DNA of 54,946 bases from Chlorokybus atmophyticus. Its lineage: Eukaryota > Streptophyta > Chlorokybophyceae > Chlorokybales > Chlorokybaceae. A program made the position numbers and the translations under genes. Below, piece by piece: positions 32,301 through 40,732 of this stretch. The stretch lies in assembly GCA_009103225.1 (NCBI GenBank), contig RHPI01002714.1, forward strand, positions 9,419-64,364, written 5' to 3'. The notes under the pieces are model-generated. The model made no database searches, was not told the DNA's origin, and worked only from the letters and a program-made list of their open reading frames with translations. The stretch's first letter is position 1. Every line of letters starts with the position of its first letter.

Positions 32301-34509
32301 CGTAATAAGCCACTACGACAAAAACAAGCGGGATTGCTTAAACCATTGGCAATTCCAGAACAAAAGTGGGATAGTGTCAGTATGGATTTGATTACTGACC
32401 TACCTGAAACAGCAGCTAAATACACTGCTATTGTGGTTTTTGTCGACCGTTTGACTAAAATGGTGCATTTTGCCCCGTGTTGCACAACTGTAAGTGCACG
32501 GGACTTGGCACACTTATTTGTGTCCACGGTCTTTCGCGTTCACGGTATACCGCGTGAACTTGTCACAGATCGTGATCCTCGTTTTGTCTCCAAGTTTTGG
32601 CGAGAAGTCTGTGAATTGTTGGGGGTAAAACAAAGCATGTCGACTGCTTTCCACCCGCAAACGGACGGTCAAACTGAGCGAGCAAATCAAATACTGGAAG
32701 AAATGCTTCGCCACTATGTGGCTCCTAATCATGCTGATTGGGACAGGTACTTGCCAATGGCAGAGTTCGCTGTGAACAACGCGTGGCAAGAAAGTGTAAA
32801 GGAAACCCCATTTTTCTTGAATTATGGGATTCGCCCAAACACACCAGCGTCATTGCGTGTACCTCGCCATGCCGTGACTGTGCCAGCGGCAAAGGAATTT
32901 GCCACTAATATGCAAGAAAATTTGGCTCGAGCCAAGCTGTGTCTGTCAGAAGCACAGGACAGGCAAAAAGCTTATGCTGATACACATCGAAAAATGGCCA
33001 CTTTCGATGTCGGCGATAAAGTTTTGCTTAATGCAAAAAACATAACCATCAAAGGTACGGGTGCTCGCAAGTTGCTGCCCCGATGGTTAGGTCCTTTCTC
33101 TATCACTGATAGAGTTGGTACGCACGCTTATCGACTGCAATTGCCCCCAAGTGTGCGTATACACAACGTGTTTCATGTAAACTTGTTGAAACCTTACCGC
33201 TCAGACGGTAGAACACAGCCTCCACCACCGCCAATTGAGGTGGACAGCGAGCTCGAATACGAGGTGGAAGCTATATTGAACCATAAGCTAAATGGTCGAG
33301 GACGCGCAACTCGCTATTTGGTGAAATGGAAAGGGTATGGCCCGGAACATAACAGTTGGGAGCCCGACAGGCATCTTACGCACTGCCGCGAGTTGCTTCG
33401 AGCTTATTGGGATTCATGTCCTGTCCCATAAACTGTGGGCTTGGTTTTATGACAGACTGGCAGTGCAGTTTCATTACCACCCTGTCATTTCCTGCTATCT
33501 CACTGGTTACAATCACTCGAAATCAAGCCTGATCAACTTGAGTTCAACGAGGACGTTGAAAACTTAAGTGGGGGGGAATGTAACGGGAGCAATAATAATA
33601 GGGGTATTATTGCTACCTAAATAACACATTTTGTATGAATAAGTATTTAAATATGCTTATTTATACCTCTTTTCTACGGTTCCTCGCTTATTAAAGGCTA
33701 TGATGCTTTATCATAGCTTAAATAAGTCCCAATGGGTGTAGAACCGCTTATTCAAGCCTATTTAATGTCACATTTGATATAATGTGATCACTATCTCGTT
33801 AGGTACCTTACGATAGGTATCTTTGGATAGGTACCTTATCGATAGGTACCTTATCTGAGCTGTGATTGGCTCACGCTAGATTTCCTAACTACCCTATCTG
33901 TAGGGTCGATGTCTAGTTGTGAGTTAATTATCGAGAGGTATATAATTGATATACTCTTGATATAAAAGGTCACATCAATCTGATGTGGGGACTTTTCAGT
34001 TCTCTGCTCAGGGGCGGCCACGCCGTCGAAAGGCTTGTCATAGGCGGTGTGGGTGTTGGGGTAGAGGATTGAAGGGGCATCACCGGCGACGGTGGTGCTG
34101 TTACACGCCCTCTCCTGGCACAATCCCTATGTAGATGCACATATGTTTGGTTCGCCCGCATTGACATAGCGTGTTCGTGCAGGTGCCTCAGCATAGGGAT
34201 GGAGGTGCGTGCGGGCTGTTTGTCATGGTTTACCTTGACAAGTTTATAGATGGGATACAAGCTGGTCCAATCGAGCAAAACGCCGATATTTTAGCAGGTA
34301 CAGCTCATGCATTGGAATGTCTCCATATGGCAGCTGCCTTAGTGCAAAGTCGTGTAGGGTGACATGTGTTGAGCAACCAGATGGTGTGGGTGTGTGCAAC
34401 GCAGATGCAAAAGGATTGGTTTCGTCCAAAAGAGGCAGACAGCTTAAGGAGACGACTGCGAACACTCATGGACAGCATGCCAGCACAGCAAACGTCACGG
34501 CGGATGTGA
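26340..34509 (+). CDS. Ulp1-type (C48) cysteine protease, split by a Ty3 insertion in an intron
   Basis: Ulp1 proteases cleave SUMO-like modifiers, and CACTA elements of plants often carry one. Exons: about 26340–26541 (DLVDIDDDIMVLDG … LNDTVLHFFCR), 26602–26793, 26875–27085, 34183–about 34303, and about 34405–34509. The catalytic residues are present. His is in HWSLLLV (26879–26881), Asp in HLDSLG (26954–26956), and Gln (34189–34191) and Cys (34210–34212) lie in VPQHRDGGACG. The last exon ends with WFRPKEADSLRRRL and stop TGA 34507–34509. The intron 27086–34182 would be only about 112 bp without the Ty3 element and its target duplication. Splicing across 7.1 kb of retrotransposon may fail. 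The gene belongs to the Tnp2 element; whether it is fused to Tnp2/PHD is unclear because frames change near 26.3 kb. Confidence 0.75.
27126..27652 (+). repeat. 5' LTR of the Ty3 chromovirus
   Basis: Begins TGTAACGGG and ends GCTGTTACA. It contains repeated TAGGTACCTTA words at about 27348–27400 and a TATATAATTGATATA promoter-like stretch near 27487. A short inverted repeat (AATAATAATAGGGGTATTATT) opens the LTR. Confidence 0.97.
27654..27669 (+). promoter_or_regulatory. Primer binding site (initiator-Met tRNA type)
   Basis: TGGTATCGGAGCTGGG lies one base after the 5' LTR. It matches the usual plant iMet-type site TGGTATCAGAGC with one change. Confidence 0.8.
27670..28523 (+). other. Ty3 untranslated leader with internal duplications
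   Basis: No coding region was recognised. It contains short repeats of the TTGCCTGTCATTGC type (about 27950–28030). A ~50-bp block with the hairpin-prone core GGCTTCGGCC is duplicated with a 98-bp period (28181–28230 and 28279–28329). A TTTTGCAG acceptor-like site lies just before the gag ATG, so a leader intron is possible. Confidence 0.5.
28524..29699 (+). CDS. gag: Ty3 Gag polyprotein
   Basis: A 391-codon ORF. It begins with an acidic segment, followed by a capsid-like helical region (MTQQDLMEHFL … FDWLVKLRHYVN … YRRKQRDTNLGREVNQL … RNQLHNLRQNGRPVQQYIQD). A basic linker and a CX2CX4HX4C zinc knuckle (CSFCKKTGHGEATC, residues 362–375) follow. Gag forms the virus-like particle and the knuckle binds the element RNA. 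The ATG at 28524 is the first suitable start after a TTTTGCAG sequence. It ends at TAG 29697–29699, directly followed in the same frame by pol with no intervening stop. Pol could be expressed by stop-codon readthrough, or the TAG could be a mutation splitting an ancestral single ORF. Confidence 0.93.
   Translation: MEENSVPTSKGESSEKEQPSREEEFPSMEDIPNPDDAPDESQAAKAAEASVDDRSPSIFPEFSIRMTQQDLMEHFLSTYDQDPREAIVSFVNFLFLLAEKVSKLTTFMGRDWEGQMGEGKRVLNMIERLQRADGGPPVQALARPAEFVPNKQAAIFDWLVKLRHYVNSLHISEEGKLRVAELLIPNDALAEWYRRKQRDTNLGREVNQLCFFMEQRYGGADPAQVARNQLHNLRQNGRPVQQYIQDFQSFVSKINAGKLPISDADQLDMFRRGLDTDLVQHVAVNPASLQEWASTDLPMLMQMVAAVDSVKRSHANMQTTAKEAAPVSAAKRPATGNKPFVKKAKPSHPAGPYNAAKSIITCSFCKKTGHGEATCYAKQNAQKAKQQREKK
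29700..33431 (+). CDS. pol: Ty3 Pol polyprotein with C-terminal chromodomain
   Basis: An open frame of 1,243 codons in the same frame as gag. Numbering from codon 29703, the aspartic protease has DTGA (153–156), reverse transcriptase has YLDD (492–495) and RNase H has SDAS (Asp641) and Glu678. The integrase has its HHCC zinc domain (His822 onward) and D,D35E residues Asp895, Asp956 and Glu992. A chromodomain at about 1184–1238 (YEVEAILNHK … YLVKWKGYGPEHNSWEP) marks this as a chromovirus; such domains target integration to particular chromatin. All catalytic residues checked are present and the frame is open throughout, so the copy could be functional. There is no in-frame ATG immediately after the gag stop, which favours readthrough or suppression for expression. 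Confidence 0.95.
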   Translation, partial: ELSVVGSLVEQNDFKNSVLLDKVSSLCDVSDVWTDMSTPPVLRNANGCVLINVPFSELVTAVKHLHELQLQHAVTACVVIPRYHGPWSRLLKGGEVIMQLSRKDTGASPLQVIFIKSATNHGTPTLATFDGHSVPLKWRFESQLMGTPCTALIDTGANHNFVEHAWVKRNNIPFTPVTSYVRAAGSTLNAMGEVKGRFVINGHITRPAFIVVDIGIPGVDVVLGEQWHTEAGLQSDSRANTCTLRKGKRRMTLTASVLARIPRDNVPLLSAMQLKRCMRKREEVYLLHLRQVETPAEQAISDPVVQSLTEQYADVFQDELPELPPDRNIHHTIPLEEGAKPPWRPIYRLSPLEHAEMEKQLKELLDKGLITKSISPFGAPILFVPKKNGKLRMCIDYRALNKVTVKNRYPLPRIDDLFDKLSGATVFSTLDLTSGYHQIKIHPSDIQKTAFRTPLGHFEYKVLPFGLTNAPATFQTAMNAVFADELYKFVLVYLDDIIVFSKTREDHHKHVELVLARLREHKFYANLSKCNFAKDELPFLGHVIGKEGLKPDPQKVCAVKDWPPPKDVHQLRAFLGLANYFRKFMRAYSGMANPLTSLLRKDVKFVWTEAHEVAFTRIKDALTQAPVLAFPDHTKPFVVISDASTIGCGAVLLQDDRPCAYESRKFIPAERNYTTTEQELLGVVHALRTWRCYLEGVEFSVITDHNPLTFFHTQQNLSRRQARWNEFISRFTFTWQYRPGRTNVADPLSRSPALLALTRSRSTRNVQQPEDPFLKEVSTGYNSDDWFSSQTNLQQLTAVSNLWYKGEQLAIPNSGDLRKQCLHSVHDPPYAGHLGKHKTLKSAQQLYWWPSMSADVDQYVRTCDVCQRNKPLRQKQAGLLKPLAIPEQKWDSVSMDLITDLPETAAKYTAIVVFVDRLTKMVHFAPCCTTVSARDLAHLFVSTVFRVHGIPRELVTDRDPRFVSKFWREVCELLGVKQSMSTAFHPQTDGQTERANQILEEMLRHYVAPNHADWDRYLPMAEFAVNNAWQESVKETPFFLNYGIRPNTPASLRVPRHAVTVPAAKEFATNMQENLARAKLCLSEAQDRQKAYADTHRKMATFDVGDKVLLNAKNITIKGTGARKLLPRWLGPFSITDRVGTHAYRLQLPPSVRIHNVFHVNLLKPYRSDGRTQPPPPPIEVDSELEYEVEAILNHKLNGRGRATRYLVKWKGYGPEHNSWEPDRHLTHCRELLRAYWDSCPVP
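33567..33578 (+). promoter_or_regulatory. Ty3 polypurine tract
   Basis: AGTGGGGGGGAA directly abuts the 3' LTR, the expected position for the plus-strand primer. Confidence 0.85.
33579..34105 (+). repeat. 3' LTR of the Ty3 chromovirus
   Basis: 527 bp, identical to the 5' LTR except for two substitutions seen by eye: G to A in CTATTTAATGTC near 33763 and C to A in TATAAAAGGTC near 33966. Confidence 0.97.
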
Positions 34510-34523
34510 AGTAGCAGGCGGTT

Positions 34524-34535
34524 GGTACATAGCTA
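34524..34535 (+). promoter_or_regulatory. GTACATAGCT 3'-flank motif after the Ulp1-type gene
   Basis: GGTACATAGCTA lies about 15 bases after the stop. The same decamer follows the stops at 14651 (14673–14683) and 52520 (52550–52560). It may be a shared 3'-end processing or element-derived sequence. Confidence 0.4.
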
Positions 34536-34643
34536 AATTGTAGTCAAAAGCACAGGTTCATTGGCCAGCTGTGTAATAGTAGCCCAAGCTAACTTTGTGC
34601 TTAATAGAATTTAGAATGCAAGAAATTAGCATGCTTGCCTTTT

Positions 34644-34790
34644 CAATGGCACTTGGGACTTGGTGTAATATCACAGCGGCAGTTTTGCCAAGTGGTGTTG
34701 AACATTCAATGGCACTTGGGACTTGGTGTTTTTCATGCTATATGTTCCCTGAATATGACGGTGACTATGCAATGGTATTTAGGACTCAGG
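34644..34790. repeat. Three-unit direct repeat, period 63 bp
   Basis: CAATGGCACTTGGGACTTGG starts at 34644 and again at 34707. A diverged third unit (CAATGGTATTTAGGACTCAG) starts at 34770. The surrounding 34540–35150 is AT-rich and non-coding. Confidence 0.65.
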
Positions 34791-35149
34791 GTTTTCGCGG
34801 CAAGCCGTAGCCAGCACCACACACGCTGGGTGATTATTCTGCTGTTTGGGCACTGACAATTCATTGTACCATATCGTTCATCAAGTACAACTTGACTGAC
34901 CTTGAATATGCACGAAATACTCATTTTGAAATTCAAAGTGTACGGGTTGAAACGAGGTTCAGTGGTATGTACGTTGAATATGAATGCGTCTTGCGGGTTA
35001 AGAACGCTGTTCCTTTTGGCAGGGATGGGACAGAAAGTACAATAACCATTGGATATTCACGGACAAAAGGCGTGAAACGGATCAAGTCATTAATATTCAG
35101 ACGAAATGGCGTGTTTAATCAGGACTCGGGGGGTCCCAAAATTCTGGTG

Positions 35150-35800
35150 AAATACCCACTGACATCAGCAGGCTCAGATCATTCTTCGGGCTTGTAAACT
35201 ACTATCGTCGGTTTGTGAAAGACTTTAGCAAGTTGAACAAACCTTCAAATGACTTGTTGAAGGAAAAAACCCATAGGCAATGATGTAAAAATTGCCAGCA
35301 AGCATTGAGCTGATTAAGGAGAGAAACTCGGCGAAGCACCAGGACTGAGAACATCTGACTACAACTAGCAGTTCATCTTCCATATAACTTGGAGCAAGTT
35401 GGGCATCGGTGCTGTGGTATGCCAGAAAAATAAGTGACGGAGCAGAATATGTGGTTGCATTTGCTAGCGAAAGCAACAACAAAGCTAAAGGCAATTACAG
35501 CTCCTATAAAGGGGAATGTTTGGTAGCAGCATGGGCATTTGTACCATTCAGGCCTCTCGCCTTCGGAAGGCGTTTCAAGCTGTTAACTGACCATCAACCT
35601 TTCGAGTAGTTGCTTACCAACAGCCACCTAATCGAAAAGCATGCTCGCTGAGCATTAATCCTACAAGAGTATACTTCATCATATAGCACCCGGCAGGGTC
35701 GGCCAACATGGACACAAACGGATTGACCAAAATCCTGTTCCTGACATCAAAGATGAGAGTGAGGCTCGGCATGATTACGAGCCAGATACCCGTGTTGCTG
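35150..35800 (+). pseudogene. Decayed Ty3/Gypsy pol (end of RT and RNase H)
   Basis: At 35161 the translation reads DISRLRSFFGLVNYYRRFVK, the conserved region after the RT active site of Ty3/Gypsy elements. RNase H-like pieces follow in shifting frames: AFASESNNKAK, then RFKLLTDHQPF near 35575. RQGRPTWTQTD near 35695 corresponds to the tether before integrase. Stops and frame shifts are frequent. The remnant is cut at 35936 by the copia element and continues after 38515. Confidence 0.75.
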
Positions 35801-35936
35801 CAAATATGGCAGCACTACTCGTCGTTGCGGGGTGTGCAATGATTGAGTACGAGCAAGTGGTGGACACCCCCACGAACAGTGAGGAGACAATCCGCTGTGC
35901 AGTTGAGGCTGAGGGGGTCACCCCCGTTGAGGACGA

Positions 35937-36347
35937 TGTTGGAATGGACGATGACAAGCACACACATGCACAAGAGCACGCCACAACACCAACGTCAGGA
36001 GACCATACAAGACCATCTATTGCCATCATGTCCACGGGTTTTATACCCGCCAGCTATACATGCTTCTACTCCAAAACTACAGCATCTAGCACACTCAACC
36101 ATAACTTGCGTTCGGATTTGCTCCATGTAGCTAGCTTCAAGAGCTTTCCAACAAGCTGCAGCACACGCCAAATAGTCAAGTAACCACCGATATTCAATTA
36201 TTCTACTACAGCGCCTGAAAGTCTCCAGACACTAGACTCGCTGACGCGCCTGGACCTTTCGACTTGAGTCGCTGGAACCGTCTAGCGCCTATTCCTATGC
36301 AAAAGGCAAGCTGACCGATTGACCTAGATGTAGGAATATCCTCAACA
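35937..36347 (-). repeat. 3' LTR of the copia element
   Basis: Aligns by eye along its length with 38097–38514, with many substitutions and small indels. The shared core includes CATCTATTGCCATCATGTCC and CACGGGTTTTATA. A polypurine-like GTGGGAG on the minus strand abuts it internally (36348–36354). Confidence 0.85.
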
Positions 36348-36391
36348 CTCCCACGCGGGCATCTTAGCCTTCACACCTTCACCTTTGTAGC

Positions 36392-37285
36392 TCATGTGCC
36401 GCTAGCTCTCGTACTAGCCTTGCTCCTCTTCTTGTTTGCAATTGCCAAGAAGCCTTTCACCTTCCCTTCTTGCTCCACCTCTTCCACCATGCTTCCCATA
36501 AGCGCTGAGAATCGGTTCGCCTTGAAGTAGTTATCCTCCACATCACCTTGAGCCTCCCGGTAGACCTTCAACCCCTCGCTCTTTTGCTGCACATGCTCGC
36601 TGCCGCCCTGCGCCTGCTGCACCTCTCTTTTTGAGATAGCAACTCCAACCCTAGTAATAGCTCTTGGCTCTTCCTTAGCCACCTTGCTTTCCACCACTTG
36701 CTTGGAGCTCCTTGGAGCTCCTAAGGGCTCCGAGCTCGTCCGCTTCACAACAATCTTCAGTGCCTCCTTATTGCCTTGACCTTGTGGTGTCTTGAATGCT
36801 CCCTTCTTAACTACCTTTATCGCTGCAACATCCTTGTGCGTCTTGTCCTCCTCTACGTAGTAGAGTCCGGGCTTGTTAATGCCTACTACATGTGTAACGC
36901 CCCCAAGTACTATCCTAGCCTTGTCCGCATCGATCACAACTCTAGCACCAACCCTCGTGGCTACACGTACTGAGAACAAACTAGCTGATGCGCCTGGCAC
37001 ATACAGTACATCTCCAAGCACAACCTTCTTAACTACACCACCAACCTTGCACCTGAGGTTGGCATCTCCCTTTGCAACAGCGTCCACCATCTTCTTGTTC
37101 CCAAAATCCACCGTGACTGGCTTGGACAAACGAGTGAGGTTGATGAGCTTGCTCCTGTCGCTTGTGAGATGCTTGCTTGCTCCCGTATTCAGCACCCACC
37201 CAGGATACTCCGCTCCTTCATCAGATGCATGAAAAGCACATACCGCTCCGCACCACCAGCCGTCATTCTCTTCCACTTGGGACAC
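36392..37285 (-). pseudogene. Copia protease region
   Basis: The frame reads GWVLNTGASKHLTSDRS near its start, then KKVVLGDVLYVPGASASLFSV and GLYYVEE, the hallmark layout of the copia protease and pre-integrase boundary. The catalytic Asp expected in DTGAS is Asn (codon AAT), which would inactivate the enzyme. Downstream the frame becomes Lys/Glu/Ser-rich and ends near the 3' LTR without integrase. Confidence 0.8.
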
Positions 37286-37971
37286 TTGCTCACATGATTA
37301 CGCTCCGCGCAATGCCAACACTCCTCGTTGCTGCCTCGAGCGCTCTTCTTCTCATGTGCATGCCTCGATGAAGTCTCGAATGCCACACCACCGGGTTGAG
37401 CTCCGTTCTCTATTTCATCCTCTTTCCTCAAGCGTTGCTCCTTTTGAAGAAGCCGTGGTGTCACCCCATCAAACGTCAAGACCTCCGCTGACGATTCCAA
37501 AATTGTGACAACAATCGTATACTCTTTGGACGAACCTGAGAGCACAGCCTTAACAAACTCCACCTCTTTAAGCTCATGGCCAACGCAAGCAAATCTCTCC
37601 ACAACGCGCGCGCCATGAACTTGACAATGGCCTCTCCGCTCTTATTGCGCAACGAGTTGAGCTCCTCCCTCAGCTGCAGTCACCTCACCATGTTACGCGT
37701 CTTGGAGTGGTTTTCAAGCTTCTTTAGAAGCTCCCTTGCATCCTTGCACTCCCTCACTAGCACCAAGTGATGATTCGCCATGTGCAAGCCAATGAGCGCC
37801 AAAGCCTTCCTCCCTTGACGCCCAAACACTCGCCTCACCAACGGGAGCATTCTTCTTCGGGTCTATATACTTCCACAACTCTTTGTGGGCTAGTAGCAGC
37901 TCCATCTTCACGCTCCAGGTATTGTAGTTGTCAATGTTTAGTGAGTCGATCGCAAACTTGATGCCGTCCAT
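37189..37971 (-). pseudogene. Copia Gag region
   Basis: ATG at 37971 opens MDGIKFAIDSLNIDNYNTW … ELWKYIDP, the typical start of a copia Gag. The frame shifts after about 37714. A second piece (37602–37189) carries KAVLSGSSKEYTIVV and a CX2CX4HX4C zinc knuckle, CWHCAERNHVSKC. The frame breaks show the copy is inactive. Confidence 0.8.
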
Positions 37972-38083
37972 GCTTGTGACCTTCGTTGCCCCTCTCCTAC
38001 TCGCAGACCTTGCAACCTACTACTCTCACAGCATCCACACCTACTCACACAATTCAACTCAGGACAACCTACACAAGCATGTG

Positions 38084-38096
38084 TGGGCCCATAACC
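38084..38096 (-). promoter_or_regulatory. Copia primer binding site, internal initiator-tRNA type
   Basis: On the minus strand GGTTATGGGCCCA directly follows the 5' LTR. This is the internal, anticodon-loop type of iMet site known from Drosophila copia, not the usual tRNA 3' end. Confidence 0.7.
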
Positions 38097-38514
38097 TGTT
38101 GAGATGGACGATGACAAGCATACACAAGTGCACGCCACAACACCATCATCGGGAAACTATATAAGACCATCTATTGCCATCATGTCCACGGGTTTTATAA
38201 CCGCCAGCTACACATGCTTCTACTCTAGAAGCTACTGCATCTAGCACACGCAGCTATAACCTGCGCTCTAATTTGCTCCACGTAGCTAGCTTCATGAGCT
38301 TTTCAACAAGCTATGGCACGCCAAATAGTCACGTAACCACCGAGATACAAGCAATCCACCACAGCGCCTGGAAGTCTCTCTCCGGACTCGCCAACGTGCC
38401 GCTTGAACCTTCTCGCGCCTGGACCTCTCGACCGAGTCGCCTGGAACCTTTTAGCGGCTATTCCTATGCAGAGGGCAAGCTGACCGGCTGACCTAAATGT
38501 AGGAATCCCCAACA
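38097..38514 (-). repeat. 5' LTR of the copia element
   Basis: The 418-bp partner of 35937–36347, beginning TGTTGGGGATTCC on the minus strand. Confidence 0.85.
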
Positions 38515-39270
38515 CACGATACCATCAAGGGCGATATCTGACTGGATCCGGAAGCCCTGATGTATCTAAAGACCGGAAATTACCCACCAGCTGCAAGTTT
38601 GCTAACAAAGGACCGCGTTTGACGCCGGTCTCAGTGCTACGATTGGAATCAAGACAAGGTACAAGATAATACAAGACGGCACCATAAAAATGGTGCCACC
38701 ACTATTCGACAGAGAGGCGGTTGTGCGCAAGCTGTATTATTGGGACATTTTGGGGTGAAGCGCACACTGGCGCTACGTCGCAAATTTTACACGGTGACTG
38801 ACTAAGGACTGAGGGACTGACTGGTGCCTGAGCCTGCCTGAGCCTGCCTGTTGCTGCCTGAAATATTACTTTTGGACTGTTGGGTTTGCCGTTGGCTTAA
38901 GTGGACTGACGCAGACGGCCGCGGGCCGAAAGTGGTTGTCAGTGGCACTAACCGGCCGAGCGTTGTCAACCAGTTACCCTTTGGTGGATATGCACAGACG
39001 GCCGTTACCCGGTAGTTACGGACAGCTGACAGCAATAGCCGGCAGTTTCTTTGCCGTTACACTGCTGGTAATATGTGACCCTTGCCGTTTGACAAAAGTT
39101 GGCAATTCTTGCCGTAAGCCAACACTAACATGCCATGCAGCTTGTACAAACCTTGGACTGATTATTTGGTCTTGCACCTAAAAGCCCACAATATAAACAA
39201 TGTACGGGCAGTGGTGAGAGTATGTCCACTTACAACTGAGCAGCCGACTTGCGCATGAAACTACCCTATA
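38515..39270 (+). pseudogene. Continuation of the decayed Ty3/Gypsy copy
   Basis: At about 38700–38800 the reading DREAVVRKLYYWDILGVKR followed by KFYT corresponds to the HHCC zinc domain at the start of a Ty3/Gypsy integrase. It continues the remnant that stops at 35936 on the other side of the copia insertion. Coding similarity ends near 38805. The rest, to 39270, holds CAGACGGCC-type short repeats but no gene I can recognise. Confidence 0.55.
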
Positions 39271-39338
39271 ACATTGAGTCTAGCTGTCGAACTCATGCGC
39301 AGCTTGTCAACCCGTGGTGCCTGCCTCAGAACTCCTCC

Positions 39339-40190
39339 TCAAACCCCCTCCTCCTGTTCCTCCTCCGACGAGTCTTCTGCTTCAACGCCGGAGTCATCTT
39401 CATCCGTTGCCTCGCTCGCTGACAGTACAGCGGCTACTTCATCCTTCAGCTTGAATGTTAGCGCCTCGCCGTGCACGCGCATGCGCTTGATGGTCGCTTT
39501 GAGAGTGACCACCTGCATTTGGTAATGCTGTAAGAGTGGCGTGCTGCCAGAGGACTAGCCCATCAGCATACACACGCTTACCTCGTCTTCCGCTTTGTTG
39601 CACTCCGCCAGGCAGACAGTCAGCCTGCCGCGCTGCTCTTGGTTCACTCTGACCAACATGGCAATCTGCAAGCATACTGCTTAATTACCGCTGGAAACAT
39701 TAAACTAGGTCATAGATTACCCGTTCGTTTGACTCCGCAGCTTCTCTTTTGCGACTTGTGAGCTCCCGCAAGTAGAAATAGGCTGTGCATTTGCGAGATT
39801 GGTCATGCTGTTCATGTGCATGACACTGGAGGTTGTGCATGAGGGTGTGCATGTCGTATTGACAATGTATGTCAAGTGCAAGATACTTGAGGCTGTGCAT
39901 GTGCAAGATAAAAGAACCCTAGCATGTGGCATTGACAGTGCATCGTAACCCACCTTGGTTATGCCAGTCTTGTTTGGTCCCTTCAATCATGTTGCCGTGG
40001 TCGCAATTGCTGGTGGGTCGGATTTTCTTAGAGGCAGTATTGTGGTGTGCCTTTGCCCACTCGCAGGGGGAGCCCTGTAAGATATCGCCCGAGTCACTGT
40101 TGTCATTGGATGTGCCCTTAGTAGTCTTGGTGGGGTTTGACACCGAGGACACCCCTCCGGCACCCTGCCCGCACTGTGCGAACATGGAAT
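39339..40190 (-). CDS. Coiled-coil protein with acidic C-terminal tail (locus B)
   Basis: Exons on the minus strand: about 40190–39958 (MNSMFAQCGQGAGGVSS … CEWAKAHHNTASKKIRPTSN … CDHGNMIEGTKQDWHNQ), a short exon ending at 39721 (ELTSRKREAAESNERV), 39665–39582 (IAMLVRVNQEQRGRLTVCL …), and 39512–39339 (VVTLKATIKRMRVHGEAL … DEDDSGVEAEDSSEEEQEEG). Donors and TGCAG acceptors are visible at each junction I checked. The first exon has spaced Cys and His residues that could bind zinc. The middle is helical and charged, and the tail is strongly acidic, the same order as in the gene at 14249–14651. It is divergent from the Plavaka-like transposase across a palindrome-rich promoter. I infer a small element-encoded regulatory protein. 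The family is unrecognised. Confidence 0.5.
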
Positions 40191-40344
40191 TCATCCCGGA
40201 CCTCGACCACAATGCCCACTACGCCCCTGGCAGCGCCGCCAACGATCCACCAAATGCCACATACTCTCGGCATCACGCCCATGTAAGGGCATAGCTTGGT
40301 GGAGCTATCAATGGTGTTTTCATGCGCAGGGGGACTGACATTGC

Positions 40345-40580
40345 CAGAGTTGTCAATGGTACGAATTGCCATTGCCATTGTACAAAGGTACCATTTCAAT
40401 GGTACCTTTCAATGGTACCTTTCAATGGTACCTTTGTACAATGCCTATACCTTTTGGCAAAGGCATCTTCGTACCATTGAAACGGTTCAATCAGAATATA
40501 TATGTATATAAAAATATCCAGAGACTCACCCTGGACGTGCAATGGCTCGATCGTACCATTATAATGGTACGACGGAGCCA
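40345..40580. promoter_or_regulatory. Divergent promoter with inverted GTACCAT motifs (P1)
   Basis: At least seven copies of GTACCAT or its complement lie here. They include a hairpin with perfect 20-bp arms (40376–40395 and 40424–40443) and the perfect palindrome CGTACCATTATAATGGTACG near 40552–40571. The region sits between the minus-strand coiled-coil gene and the plus-strand transposase. The motif recurs upstream of two other locus B genes. Confidence 0.6.
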
Positions 40581-40611
40581 GTGACTGGCGGCCAAGTTTC
40601 CCGCCTCTGGC

Positions 40612-40665
40612 ATGCAGCGGTAGCGGTAGCGGTGGCGGTGGCGGTGGCGGCGGCGGCGGCGGCGG
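40612..40665. repeat. GGT/GGC trinucleotide tract before the transposase start
   Basis: AGCGGTAGCGGTGGCGGTGG continuing into GGC repeats. Similar tracts lie near the presumed starts of several other genes in the window (6160, 8485, 15411, 20697, 50637). Confidence 0.7.
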
Positions 40666-40732
40666 GTGTGCGTGTTGCTGGATATGATGCAGGTTACATT
40701 GGCGACACCTGTGTCGACGTTAGTAGTGAGAT

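Larger units (their letters stand above)
27126..34105 (+). mobile_element. Full-length Ty3/Gypsy chromovirus LTR retrotransposon (6,980 bp)
   Basis: Two 527-bp LTRs flank gag and pol in the order protease, RT, RNase H, integrase, chromodomain. The 5-bp target duplication CGCCC is intact at 27121–27125 and 34106–34110. By eye the LTRs differ at only two positions, so insertion was recent. It landed in an intron of the Ulp1-type gene in the same orientation. Confidence 0.97.
35937..38514 (-). mobile_element. Internally deleted Ty1/copia element nested in the Ty3 remnant
   Basis: Two diverged LTRs of about 411 and 418 bp surround only 1.75 kb of internal sequence. This encodes Gag and protease; integrase, RT and RNase H are absent. 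On the minus strand the LTRs begin TGTTG and end CA. The flanking pentamers GACGA (35932–35936) and CACGA (38515–38519) look like a decayed target duplication. LTR divergence is visibly high, so the insertion is old. Confidence 0.85.
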
